A stretch of DNA of 64,000 nucleotides from Nostoc sp. UHCC 0302 (lineage in GTDB: Bacteria; Cyanobacteriota; Cyanobacteriia; Cyanobacteriales; Nostocaceae): assembly GCF_038096175.1 (NCBI RefSeq), contig NZ_CP151099.1, positions 8,038,001-8,102,000 on the forward strand, in the 5' to 3' direction. Made by a program: the position numbers and the translations under genes. Below the pieces are notes generated by a model. That model was not told the DNA's origin. It made no database searches and was given only the letters and a program-made list of their open reading frames with translations. This document shows, piece after piece, positions 24,926 to 33,614 of the stretch. How positions within the stretch are numbered: the first letter of the stretch is position 1; every line of letters starts with the position of its first letter.

Positions 24926-25933
24926 TTAACCTAGTAAATCAGCACGGGGTTTAAAGGTTTCAACTTGGCGTAATTTTTCATATAGTTCCCGTTCTTGGGT
25001 ACTAATAGTTTTGGGCGTAACTATCTGGATTTCCACCAATTGATCACCGCGGTTACCGCTTTCGTTAGGGTAGCCTTTATTTGCCAAACGAAATCTTTGA
25101 CCAGACCTGACTCCTGGAGGAATTGTCATTTTTACTGGGCCATCTAGAGTGGGTGCTTCTACCTGTCCTCCTAAGACTGCCTCGCTTGGAGTCACTGGTA
25201 CTTGGCAAAATATATTGAAGCCTTCTAGTTTAAATAAAGAATGAGGCTCAACGGTAATTTTTAAGTATAAATCACCGCCACCAATACCTTGGTTCCGCAA
25301 ACGGATAGTTTGGCCTGTGACCATACCTGGAGGCATAGTTACTTCTAGCGATCGCCCATCTTCCAACCGAATCCGTTCATTGCCACCTTGATAAGCCTTC
25401 TCTAGTGGTAAAGTCAATCTGGCTTCGATATCGCGACGGTTAGGGCGGGAGTTGACTGTGTATTGAACTTTTGTATTAGTAGAACGAAATGGATCTTCTT
25501 TAGTGCCACTGGTAGAGGAACTTGTGCCATTTTTGCTTTGTTTGCGACCTCCTACACCAATAACTTGATTAATAAAGTCCTCAAAATTGGAAAACTCACT
25601 TGGGTTTACCTCCTGGGTACTGGTGCGGCCATTAGCACGATTATCTACCGCCCAGCCTGCTTTACCTCGTTGCGCTTGTTTGCCGCTAAAACCTTGTTGC
25701 TTCCAGTAGCGGCTAAACTGGTCATACTGCGCCCGTTTACCTGGGTCAGAAAGGACTTCATAAGCCTGCCCAACAACCTTAAACTTTTCCTCTGCTGCTT
25801 TGTTTCCTGGATTTAGGTCTGGATGGTACTGCCTTGCTAAGCGCCGATAAACTTTTTTAATTTCCTCATTCGAGGCATCTTTAGGTACTCCCAAAATCTC
25901 GTAATAATCGCGAAAATTCTGCAAATTTTGCAT
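24926..25933 (-). CDS. DnaJ/CbpA-type Hsp40 (type B)
   Basis: A 335-residue co-chaperone. The J domain (residues 7-72) has [20 protein letters not shown] and [20 protein letters not shown] with HPD. A Gly/Ser/Thr linker (about 85-155) follows, then two DnaJ C-terminal substrate-binding lobes ([40 protein letters not shown]). There is no CxxCxGxG zinc finger, so it is a type B, CbpA-like member. It is 258 bp downstream of dnaK on the same strand. Confidence 0.93.
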   Translation of the reverse strand: MQNLQNFRDYYEILGVPKDASNEEIKKVYRRLARQYHPDLNPGNKAAEEKFKVVGQAYEVLSDPGKRAQYDQFSRYWKQQGFSGKQAQRGKAGWAVDNRANGRTSTQEVNPSEFSNFEDFINQVIGVGGRKQSKNGTSSSTSGTKEDPFRSTNTKVQYTVNSRPNRRDIEARLTLPLEKAYQGGNERIRLEDGRSLEVTMPPGMVTGQTIRLRNQGIGGGDLYLKITVEPHSLFKLEGFNIFCQVPVTPSEAVLGGQVEAPTLDGPVKMTIPPGVRSGQRFRLANKGYPNESGNRGDQLVEIQIVTPKTISTQERELYEKLRQVETFKPRADLLG

Positions 25934-26067
25934 AGCCAGTTATTTAACTTTAAATTTTAGATTTTGGTAATGGGTTGATTATTTATTTAGAAAGGGAGAG
26001 TTAAAAGATAGAGTTAGGAGTTAGGAATTATCAGTTATCAATTTAAACACTTAACTCCTGTCTTTTA

Positions 26068-26188
26068 ACTTGTGTACAGACGTGATTAATCGCGTCTTTA
26101 CTCTTAACTCCTGTACAAACGCGATTAATGAGCCAGCGCGTTGCGGGGGTTCCCCCCGTTGTAGCGACTGGCGTCGCGTCTCTCCTAA
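26068..26188. repeat. Dispersed CTGTACARACGCG...GCGTCTC repeats
   Basis: Two adjoining members of the family found at 7073 and 58208: one short (GTGTACAGACGTGATTAATC, then GCGTCTTT) and one longer with an internal palindrome GCGGGGGTTCCCCCCG and end GGCGTCGCGTCTCTCC. They lie directly after the dnaK stop codon. Confidence 0.6.
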
Positions 26189-26191
26189 CTA

Positions 26192-28282
26192 CTACAGCCA
26201 ATCATCCTCATCATCCCAGTTATCTTGGTAGCTAGGACGGGGCTTGCGAGAAGGAGGACGGTTGTCATAGGAGGAGGAACGACTGTCCTTGCCATAGTCT
26301 CTGTCTCTGCTGTTATAGTCCCTGGTACTATAATCTCTGCTGTTGTAGTCTCTGCTATAGGAATCACGTTCTCGGTATGTATCTCTAGGAGATTCACGTT
26401 CTCGTTCTTTATCGCCAGTAAAGATTTCACGGATAGTTCCAAACAAATCGTCTTCTTCGTCCTCAGCATAATACTGACGGACTTCTCGATTTAGCTCATA
26501 TAGAGCATCTTGCAAGTCAGCGTAAGCTTGATCAATGCTGCGATCGTCATTTTCTTTTAAACCCTCTCGTAGATCCTGGCAAATATTATCAATCCGTTGA
26601 CGACGGCTGCGGGCAAATTGCATCCCAAATTCTAGCGCTACTTCTCGGAGTTGTCGTTCTGCTTGTAAAATCAAAGCCTCTGCACGAGTCCGCTTTTCTA
26701 TGCGTTCTTTGCGTTCTCTGTCCACATCGGCATACTTTTGTGCATCTTGAATCATCCGATTCACTTCCGACTCACTCAAAGTAGAAGCACCTTGAATCGT
26801 AATACTCTGTTCTCTACCAGTAGTTCTATCCAGGGCTGTTACCTGTAAAATACCGTTGGCATCGATATCAAAGGATACCTGAACTTGTGGCACACCTCTT
26901 GGCGCTGGGGGAATACCATACAGCTTGAAACGTCCCAAAGACTTGTTATTTGCTGCCATTTCCCGTTCGCCCTGAACTACATTTATTTCCACTGTGTTTT
27001 GATTATTTTCGGATGTGGAAAAAATATCAGAGCGGCGCACTGGTATGGTGGTGTTGCGAGGAATAAGCTTTTTCATCACACCGCCAATGGTTTCCAATCC
27101 CAAAGATAAAGGTGTGACATCCAACAGCAGCACATCTTTGAGTTCGCCGGCAAGAATACCTGCTTGAATTGCTGCGCCTACTCCTACAACTTCATCGGGG
27201 TTGACATTTTCGTTGGGTTCTGTACCAATCAGGTCGCGCACTAACTGCTTCACCATTGGCATTCGTGTAGAACCGCCAACTAACACAACTTCTTCAATGT
27301 CTGCGGGCGAAAGTCCAGCATCTTTCAATGCCCGTTTAACAGGTGTACGCAACCGACTTAACAAATCAACACACAAACCCTCAAACTGAGACCGGGTTAG
27401 GCGAGTTTCTAAATGTTTTGGCCCTTCTTGGTCAGCAGCAATAAAAGGTAAATTGATATCAGTGACACTTACAGCCGAAAGTTCAATTTTTGCCTTTTCA
27501 GCCGCTTCCATCAAACGTTGTAAAGACTGCCTTTCGCGTCTTAAATCAATACCTTCGGTTTCTAAAAATTGCTCTGCCAACCAATCTACTATTTTTTTAT
27601 CAAAGTCATTGCCACCAAGTTGAGTATCTCCACTAGTAGATTTGACTTCAAATATGCCATCCCCAACTTCCAGAATTGACACATCAAAAGTGCCACCACC
27701 CAAGTCAAAAACTAAGATTGTTTCTGTGTCACCACGATCTAAACCGTAAGCCAAAGATGCTGCTGTGGGTTCATTCAGAATCCGCAACACTTCTAAACCA
27801 GCAATTCTGCCAGCATCGCGGGTTGCTTGCCGCTGAGAATCATTGAAATAAGCAGGAACTGTAATTACTGCCCCAGTCACAGGTTCACCCAAATAGCGAC
27901 TAGCATCTTCTGCCAATTTCTTCAGCACCATAGCTGAAATTTCTTCTGGGGCGAATTCTTTATTCAAACGGGGACAAGCAATTTTTATGTTACCAACTTC
28001 ATCTTTGCGAATAGTATAGGGTACACGCTTTGAGTCTGGACTCAGTTCGCCATACTTCCGCCCTATGAAGCGTTTAACTGCGAAGAAGGTATTTTGTGGA
28101 TTGAGGACGGTTTGACGCCGTGCCATTTGCCCAACAACTCTTTCACCTTCTTTGCTAAAGCCTACTACGGAGGGGGTTGTTCGCATTCCTTCTGCATTGG
28201 CAATCACCACCGGCTTGCCACCCTCCATTACGGCGACTACTGAGTTGGTTGTACCCAAGTCGATGCCGACTACCTTGCCCAT
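26192..28282 (-). CDS. dnaK: DnaK-family Hsp70 with Arg/Asp/Tyr-rich tail (DnaK1-like)
   Basis: A 696-residue Hsp70. ATPase motifs are [39 protein letters not shown] and [18 protein letters not shown]; the substrate-binding domain follows ([20 protein letters not shown]). The last 80 residues are not the usual acidic DVIDAEF-type end but a low-complexity tail with RDY repeats ([20 protein letters not shown]) ending EDDWL. That fits the DnaK1 or DnaK3 paralogues of cyanobacteria rather than the main heat-shock DnaK2; DnaK1 is my best guess from the start [20 protein letters not shown]. Its J-protein partners follow on the same strand. Confidence 0.95.
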   Translation of the reverse strand: MGKVVGIDLGTTNSVVAVMEGGKPVVIANAEGMRTTPSVVGFSKEGERVVGQMARRQTVLNPQNTFFAVKRFIGRKYGELSPDSKRVPYTIRKDEVGNIKIACPRLNKEFAPEEISAMVLKKLAEDASRYLGEPVTGAVITVPAYFNDSQRQATRDAGRIAGLEVLRILNEPTAASLAYGLDRGDTETILVFDLGGGTFDVSILEVGDGIFEVKSTSGDTQLGGNDFDKKIVDWLAEQFLETEGIDLRRERQSLQRLMEAAEKAKIELSAVSVTDINLPFIAADQEGPKHLETRLTRSQFEGLCVDLLSRLRTPVKRALKDAGLSPADIEEVVLVGGSTRMPMVKQLVRDLIGTEPNENVNPDEVVGVGAAIQAGILAGELKDVLLLDVTPLSLGLETIGGVMKKLIPRNTTIPVRRSDIFSTSENNQNTVEINVVQGEREMAANNKSLGRFKLYGIPPAPRGVPQVQVSFDIDANGILQVTALDRTTGREQSITIQGASTLSESEVNRMIQDAQKYADVDRERKERIEKRTRAEALILQAERQLREVALEFGMQFARSRRQRIDNICQDLREGLKENDDRSIDQAYADLQDALYELNREVRQYYAEDEEDDLFGTIREIFTGDKERERESPRDTYRERDSYSRDYNSRDYSTRDYNSRDRDYGKDSRSSSYDNRPPSRKPRPSYQDNWDDEDDWL

Positions 28283-28605
28283 GCGTTACTCTTCTCCTAA
28301 TGATATGTCTCTTATAAATTTATTATGATTAGCGGACTACCTCTAGCCTTGTGTTATGGGATTAAAACGCCTCAATGGTATAATAATCATCATTAAGGCC
28401 ACAAGCAGAGGAATTTAAGTTTGAGGAGCTAGTTGCAAGACTAGGATAACATTGACAATGGGTCGTGTGCTTCAGCAGCATTAACTCTTGTAGCCCAGTA
28501 AATTTAATTCACTATAAATTCACTATATCTGACCGTTGGGAAATACACCCTGATAAAACTATCCTCTGTTTTTACCCAGCCTAAGAAAAATTATATTCGG
28601 ACTAT
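28283..28605. other. Intergenic between dnaK and M28 peptidase
   Basis: A divergent spacer of 323 bp that must hold both promoters. I see no convincing CIRCE (HrcA) element, repeat or ORF. Confidence 0.4.
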
Positions 28606-29463
28606 TTGAAACATTTGAATTTAAAAGAGCGGTTACAAACTTACTTGAGTGAGATTGCGCGAGAACGCGATCCTTACATGGCAACAGCTGGACATTTTTT
28701 TGTCCAAGAATACATCCGTCAACAATTTTCCCGATGGGGAGGTGTGGAAATCCACACCTTTGTAACTGGAAGTAAAACTTGTAAAAATCTGATTTTAAAT
28801 TTACCCTCTCAAGCTGGGCAGCAAAAGGGGGACTTAGCACCAATCTTAATTGGAGCGCATTATGATGCTGTACCAGGAACACCAGGAGCTGATGATAATG
28901 CAACAGGTGTAGCAGTATTATTAGAATTAGCAAATAAGTTCGCTGCTGAACCAGCAAGATATCCATTACGGCTGGTTGCTTTCGATATGGAAGAGTACGG
29001 CTTATTGGGAAGCACAGATTATGCAGCTTTGTTACGCCAACAACAACAACCATTACGTTTAATGATATCCCTAGAAATGCTGGGGTATCGCGATTCTACT
29101 CCTGGTTCTCAAAGTTACCCACCCCCTCTGGAACGCTTTTACCCAAATTGCGGCGATTTTATTGGCTTAATTGGTAATTGGCGAACTATCCGTGACTTAA
29201 TTGGGATTAGCCGCAGTATTCGTAAAGTTGGCATACCTACTCAATGGCTACCAGTACCGAATAAAGGTTTACTAGTTCGCCAAACAAGGTTGAGCGATCA
29301 TGCACCTTTCTGGGATGCTGATTATCCAGCAATTATGGTGACAGATACTGCATTTTTAAGGAATCCAAACTATCACAAACCTAGTGACACTATTACTACT
29401 TTGGATTTAGATTTTCTTACAGGTATATGCGAAGGGTTGGAACTTGGTATTCGGCGGCTATAA
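28606..29463 (+). CDS. M28-family zinc metallopeptidase
   Basis: A 285-residue enzyme with the di-zinc aminopeptidase motifs: IGAHYDAVPGTPGADDNATG (His, Asp), FDMEEYGLLGSTDYA (catalytic Glu-Glu) and YHKPSDTITTLD (His). No signal peptide is seen, so a cytoplasmic peptidase is likely. The start is uncertain: only TTG codons (28606, 28615) precede the conserved LKERLQTYLSEIARERDPYM; starting at the internal ATG 28678 would remove that segment. The region just upstream has no clear Shine-Dalgarno sequence. Confidence 0.85.
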   Translation: MKHLNLKERLQTYLSEIARERDPYMATAGHFFVQEYIRQQFSRWGGVEIHTFVTGSKTCKNLILNLPSQAGQQKGDLAPILIGAHYDAVPGTPGADDNATGVAVLLELANKFAAEPARYPLRLVAFDMEEYGLLGSTDYAALLRQQQQPLRLMISLEMLGYRDSTPGSQSYPPPLERFYPNCGDFIGLIGNWRTIRDLIGISRSIRKVGIPTQWLPVPNKGLLVRQTRLSDHAPFWDADYPAIMVTDTAFLRNPNYHKPSDTITTLDLDFLTGICEGLELGIRRL

Positions 29464-29532
29464 AAAGTGAGGAGTTTAAAGTGAAGAATGAGGAGTTGAA
29501 TTTTTTTATTCCTAGCTTTTAACTTCTAAAGT

Positions 29533-29989
29533 TTATTCATAGGATTTAGCACTGGGAGTTAAGCTGATTAAGTCGTCGATATTGCGTTTCATTGTATTGC
29601 ATATCGCATCTAGAGGTAAATCGTTAGCATCATAACCAAAAGGATTTTCTATTTCTAGTCCAATGGCTTCTATGCCAAACAAAGTAAAACCAACCAAACT
29701 AGCAATTAAACCTGTCCACCAACCAAGACTTTCTACTATTTGAAATGGTAGTAAGAAGCAATATAATAATAACAATTGCTTGAGATTAATTCCATAAGCA
29801 AGCGGCATGGGTGTTTTTAAAATTCGCTCACAAGAATATACTAGGGATAACACTTCCTAAAATAGGTTGGGACACAGGTATTTTAAAATAGTGTAGTATA
29901 GAAATCAAAACACCAAAAGTTCCACACCACAGAACGCGTTTATAAATTGCTCCCAGCACAGAACCTTTAAGCTGTAAAGCTGATTGAAT
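29533..29989 (-). pseudogene. Bestrophin-family channel pseudogene, internally deleted
   Basis: Two parts of one bestrophin (UPF0187) gene are joined out of frame. The 5' part (about 29842-29989) reads ALQLKGSVLGAIYKRVLWCG, TFGVLISILHYFKIPVSQPI and LGSVIPSI, then stops. The 3' part (29533-29853) reads SCERILKTPMPLAYGINLKQ, then GFTLFGIEAIGLEIENPFGY and DANDLPLDAICNTMKRN, the usual C-terminal core. The middle, about 150 residues in intact relatives, is missing and the frames do not agree. An upstream in-frame stop (29990-29992) adds to the damage. The 106-residue 3' frame is unlikely to make a channel. Confidence 0.8.
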
Positions 29990-30451
29990 TCATTGCACTT
30001 TTTGGGTGTCATGCAGTTCTCCCAAGTAATGATTTACTACACTGATGCATTAAACGTCTGATAACTTAAAAATAATAACTCTATAAGTAGCACAATTCTC
30101 AACAATAAAAGAGGACGTATATGCATTCAAGGCTTCATTCTGTGTACAGTTATACTATTCTCTAAGGAATTTGGAAACGGACTAGAAGGTTGCGAGCAAA
30201 AGTATCATATATTACATAGTATATTAAGTATAGATAATACTTATGTTTGATTTTGCATCTACTTTTTTGAACAGAAGGAGTATCCAAGCTTCTCTCGTTC
30301 TTTCTCACGGGCTATTGTTGGAAGTTATGAAAAAAGAGAAATATTTTATTGTATATGCATAAATCTCATATTTCACTCTGATAATTCTATAGAAGAAAAG
30401 CTACTTACCTAAAGACTATAAAAATATTAAATTACTCACTATAATCTGTAC

Positions 30452-30535
30452 GAGTGATAACAGAGTTATAAGCTCTAAAACTCTACCTTAGTAATTCAAT
30501 TTTTAGACATAACGAAAAAAGTTATGTCTTTTTTT
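30452..30535 (+). ncRNA. Candidate small RNA with strong terminator
   Basis: No gene precedes a perfect intrinsic terminator: AGACATAAC (30505-30513), loop GAAAAAA, GTTATGTCT (30521-30529) and six T. About 60 bp upstream is TATAAT (30440-30445), a good -10 box with no clear -35. The predicted RNA is about 84 nt and has a further stem AGAGTT/AACTCT. I do not recognise a known family; existence is inferred. Confidence 0.45.
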
Positions 30536-30545
30536 ATATAGCAAT

Positions 30546-30650
30546 TCTTAGGCATATGAAATACACCCCACCCGCGCGATCGCGCACCCTCCCCTTGGTA
30601 AGGGGAGGGTTGGGGAGGGGGTTATTTTATACCTCACTGGAGTTGGAAAC
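30546..30650. repeat. CCTCCCC/GGGGAGGG palindromic repeat, copy 1
   Basis: CACCCTCCCCTTGGTAAGG followed by GGAGGGTTGGGGAGGGG, flanked by AAATACACC and TTTTATACCTCACT. A related block is at 58118-58165. Intergenic and non-coding. Confidence 0.6.
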
Positions 30651-30814
30651 GCTATAAAAGTAGCCTTGTTTAAATTGTGAAAAAGTAGACTCTTATCAAT
30701 TCTTAAACAAATAGGAAAAATGCTCGCTTTTCCTATATCCTTAATTGATTTATCTAATTATTTGTATAATTTATCTCTTGAAATTCTACAATTTTTTTTT
30801 CACAAAACGACTAT

Positions 30815-31201
30815 TTAAGCTTTAGCGTCGAAACGTTGAATTTCTATTAAATAACCATTGGGATCACGCAAAAAACAGTGATAAATATTGTACTTTTTAT
30901 TTAGTATAGGTGGTTTTTCAAATTCAATACCTCGTCCTTTGAGGTATTCAAACCACTCATCCACTTGCGGTGTTACTAAGGTAAAAATTACACTTGGTTG
31001 TTTGTTATTTGGAGGAATTGATGTTTCGTTTATTTGACACAATCCCAAGTATGCAGAGCCACTAATACTATAAATTCTACAGGTTCCTTGATCAAGCCAC
31101 AATTCCAAGCCTAGCTTATCTTCATAAAATCGTGTGGAGGTGGTAAAATCATGGGTATATAAAAAAGTAATCTGTTGTTCAATTGGCGGATGATGAGACA
31201 T
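30815..31201 (-). CDS. VOC-family (glyoxalase/dioxygenase-like) protein
   Basis: A 128-residue single-module vicinal oxygen chelate protein. FLYTHDFTTSTRFYEDKLGL at the start and HCFLRDPNGYLIEIQRFDAK at the end give the beta-alpha-beta-beta-beta pattern with the terminal D-P-x-G-x-x-x-E metal-ligand Glu. Members include glyoxalases, resistance proteins and dioxygenases; the reaction cannot be assigned. It lies alone on the minus strand. Confidence 0.88.
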   Translation of the reverse strand: MSHHPPIEQQITFLYTHDFTTSTRFYEDKLGLELWLDQGTCRIYSISGSAYLGLCQINETSIPPNNKQPSVIFTLVTPQVDEWFEYLKGRGIEFEKPPILNKKYNIYHCFLRDPNGYLIEIQRFDAKA

Positions 31202-31330
31202 AAAATATTAAATAACTTTTTGCAACTGCTTGTATAGATAAATTTTGTAGATAGCCTTTTGAAGTTTTTCTGTTACCAGATATAACAAGTTTAGATACGT
31301 AAGCGCTTGTCACTGAACATTATCCTTGTG

Positions 31331-31440
31331 TTTGAGTATATACCCTAACGACATTTGCCCATAAAACAGGTAAAAATTGATTCATGTTTGAAACCTGTTA
31401 CGGCTCCAGAATGCTTTCATTGCATCTGGAGTTTCTTTTT
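31331..31440 (+). ncRNA. Candidate small RNA, tandem unit A
   Basis: A 110-nt unit with conserved start TTTGAGTATATACCCTAACG, an internal hairpin AACAGGT/ACCTGTT (31365-31371, 31393-31399) and an intrinsic terminator CTCCAGA-TGC...GCA-TCTGGAG (31404-31431) followed by TTTCTTTTT. No plus-strand gene lies upstream. The same start and terminator stem recur 118 nt downstream in unit B. Confidence 0.5.
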
Positions 31441-31448
31441 GTTCTAAA

Positions 31449-31558
31449 TTTGAGTGTATACCCTGATGACGTAGATTCTTCCATAGGGAAAGATTGATAA
31501 AGGTAAATGCATATTTTTCTTGACTCCAGGCTCGTCCCAAGCAGTTCTGGAGTTTTTT
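31449..31558 (+). ncRNA. Candidate small RNA, tandem unit B
   Basis: A second 110-nt unit. Its first 22 nt match unit A at 19 positions (TTTGAGTGTATACCCTGATG), then GGGAAAGATTGAT parallels GGTAAAAATTGAT, and it ends in ACTCCAG (31523-31529)/CTGGAGT (31547-31553) plus a six-T run. The middle has diverged. It is probably a duplicated small RNA gene; transcription is inferred. Confidence 0.5.
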
Positions 31559-31638
31559 AATTTTAGAAAAGCGATCGCTAAATTTTATTTGACAATTTCA
31601 AAGATATAAAAAAATGGCGATCGCACCTATCTAAATGC

Positions 31639-32487
31639 TTATTTGACTGTATATGTCACAAAAATATCCTTTTTCATTTCTACTTCTGCCTGGGTTTCTG
31701 GATCATAAGCTGGTGAGAATAAAGAATTAGCAAAAGAAGGTAAAGAAACTCCCGCTTTGGAACTACATGAAGGGTATAAAAGAGTATAAAATGGCTCGGC
31801 TACAGAAGGCGTACCAAGTTTAACACCCATTGCGGATGCTAAAGCTTGAGCGCGGTTTTGAGCATCTTTCATTGCTGATTGATAAACTGAACTCTGTAAA
31901 GCCTGACAATCATTTACTGCGTACTCAACGCCCACATTTTTAACAGAAATATTGTCCAGTTTACTCGTACTTTTATTAACTGTGGCGATAATTTCTTGAA
32001 CGCGAGCCTCCAAAGGAGCAGCTTCTCTAATGCGAGTTGATTTTTCTAATTTCACCAATATCTTGGCATTATTTTCACTAGAATTAGCATTAATTTTTAC
32101 TTGAATTTTATCGGCATTAATCCCAATAGTAACTAGGCTATTTACTATAGGTTGGAGACTTGCTTTAGTTAAAAATTCTTTATCTGGTGAAGATGGTGTC
32201 GGTGTTTTGTCATTTAAGAGTAGTATCGGTGAGGATATTGGGCGAATTTCTGGTAACAATGATGGTTGCGTTTCTAAGTCATTATTGTCATCTGAGCTAC
32301 TCAGTACTATCTCAATATCTGCTGTATCTGCTGGCACTTTTACAATACCTTGGCCAATTACCATCAATGAATGGCGATCGCTTGCTGGCGGATAAAATAA
32401 TTGTGCAGTAGCAACTCTGGCTGTTAATGAGCCAACCACGAAATTCACTGTAGCACTTAGCAGCATGAAAATAGTTATTTTTCTCAT
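31639..32487 (-). CDS. SIMPL-domain (DUF541) exported protein
   Basis: A 282-residue protein from ATG 32487, chosen because a good signal peptide starts there (MRKITIFMLLSATVNFVVGS, cut near ATAQ). A longer frame adds 12 residues. The SIMPL domain begins at SLMVIGQGIVKVPADTADIE and includes a central insertion rich in Ser/Pro/Asp (NDLETQPSLLPEIRPISSPI) and the conserved QNRAQALASAMGVKLG. SIMPL proteins are periplasmic, oligomeric, of unclear role, some linked to oxidative stress. Stands alone. Confidence 0.88.
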   Translation of the reverse strand: MRKITIFMLLSATVNFVVGSLTARVATAQLFYPPASDRHSLMVIGQGIVKVPADTADIEIVLSSSDDNNDLETQPSLLPEIRPISSPILLLNDKTPTPSSPDKEFLTKASLQPIVNSLVTIGINADKIQVKINANSSENNAKILVKLEKSTRIREAAPLEARVQEIIATVNKSTSKLDNISVKNVGVEYAVNDCQALQSSVYQSAMKDAQNRAQALASAMGVKLGTPSVAEPFYTLLYPSCSSKAGVSLPSFANSLFSPAYDPETQAEVEMKKDIFVTYTVK

Positions 32488-32687
32488 GGCGTAGGAATGT
32501 CCTCTGAACCTAGTACTTGTCAAAGTTTACACGCCAAAAGTGATTGTCAACAAAGGATAAAATATGTAGATATACGAACGCTTACTTGCTTTACCTTTGT
32601 TGACAGGCTATAAAATTAAGTTCATCCCAGAGACTTTGTACGTACCATTCTCAGAGGATCGCACTAATCCAAAACTTGCCGGAGGTA

Positions 32688-33062
32688 TTAACCAAACCAG
32701 TGAGAGGGTTCACTCCCTGGTTGAACTGTTTCACAAAGGTGATGGCTAATCCAATCTGACTTTTGTTGGACAATTGAGCAAATGCCTTGATGAATCAAAT
32801 TTTGTAGGTGTAGTTGCTGTTCTAGGGGTTGTCGTGGCAATTTATAGTTTGCGAAGCTCTCTTTTTCAGCCTCTGACGGAATCTGTTCGTCAGACATTGA
32901 GACGTAAAAGCAGGGAATACGTTTAATAACGAAGCTAATTAGCTCTTGGCGTAAATCAGGAATGGCAAAGACTTGTTGATAAGGATTGTACGGATATGTA
33001 TCCAAAACGTTTTCAATCTCTCCTATTACTGATTGCTGTGTTAAATTAACGACGGTTCTCAT
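32688..33062 (-). CDS. ComFB-family protein, putative cyclic-dinucleotide receptor
   Basis: A 124-residue protein of the late competence ComFB family (QSVIGEIENVLDTYPYNPYQ and LRQELISFVIKRIPCFYVSM). In cyanobacteria, ComFB-type proteins such as CdgR of Anabaena bind cyclic di-nucleotides and affect cell size or natural competence; whether this copy does so is inferred from the family only. The C-terminus is a long tail rich in Gln, His and Ser. The stop codon TAA sits in TAATACC. A 15-bp perfect inverted repeat lies 174 bp upstream of the start. Confidence 0.82.
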   Translation of the reverse strand: MRTVVNLTQQSVIGEIENVLDTYPYNPYQQVFAIPDLRQELISFVIKRIPCFYVSMSDEQIPSEAEKESFANYKLPRQPLEQQLHLQNLIHQGICSIVQQKSDWISHHLCETVQPGSEPSHWFG

Positions 33063-33614
33063 AATGTTTAAACTCCTTTTTTAATTGGGTCAATGTTTTG
33101 AGAATAAAACAACTTTTCTAAATGGTAATTTAGTCATGGCTATCAATGAGAAGTGACTTAACTAATAAATGCTCTAATCTTAGACTTCACCTTTTGTCTT
33201 AGTAGAAGATTAGACATTCATCCTAATTTTTTTTGTTAAATTTTATACTGAGCAGACAGTATAAAATTTAAAGCTAGCACAAGATAAACTGGTAACCCAT
33301 CAATATTTTATATTTATAGCTCCAATTATTTAGAAATTTAGCCTATTTGGCAAAACTATACAAAACGCAGCATAAACAATAGGGGATCAAGGTAAAAGCA
33401 AAAAACATCATTAATTAGAATGAGTTTTTTAAGGTAGTTAAACTTGATTTGTATTTTAGATTACTTATATCTTTTACTGACAAATCAGTTGTTGCAGCTT
33501 TAATTCAAAGTTGTCGTATAGACTGAAAAAATATTTCTTAGCAAAATAATTTAGTTAGCCACACAAACAGTGACTAACTATACCAATAAATCAGTCTAGC
33601 GAGAGATGAAATAA
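33063..33614. other. Intergenic with two inverted repeats
   Basis: 552 bp of AT-rich DNA. It contains TCTAATCTT (33173-33181) with AAGATTAGA (33206-33214), and the 15-bp palindrome at 33236-33271 listed separately. No ORF is supported. It must include the comFB promoter. Confidence 0.5.
33236..33271. repeat. Perfect 15-bp inverted repeat upstream of comFB
   Basis: TTAAATTTTATACTG (33236-33250), loop AGCAGA, CAGTATAAAATTTAA (33257-33271). An eight-T run precedes it on the plus strand, which is the wrong side for a plus terminator, and no T-run follows on the minus strand. It could be an operator or a transcript-stabilising hairpin. Confidence 0.65.

Noticed and set aside
26185-26494. Open frames over the DnaK tail in other frames
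   Set aside because: They are by-products of the low-complexity RDY-repeat DNA; DnaK is the coding frame.
29533-29853. A complete small bestrophin gene
   Set aside because: The frame has only the C-terminal core; the N-terminal piece is next to it in another frame, so it is a pseudogene.
31331-31558. Tandem riboswitch (for example glutamine or glycine type)
   Set aside because: I do not see the conserved core of those classes and no plus-strand gene follows the second terminator; a small RNA pair fits better.
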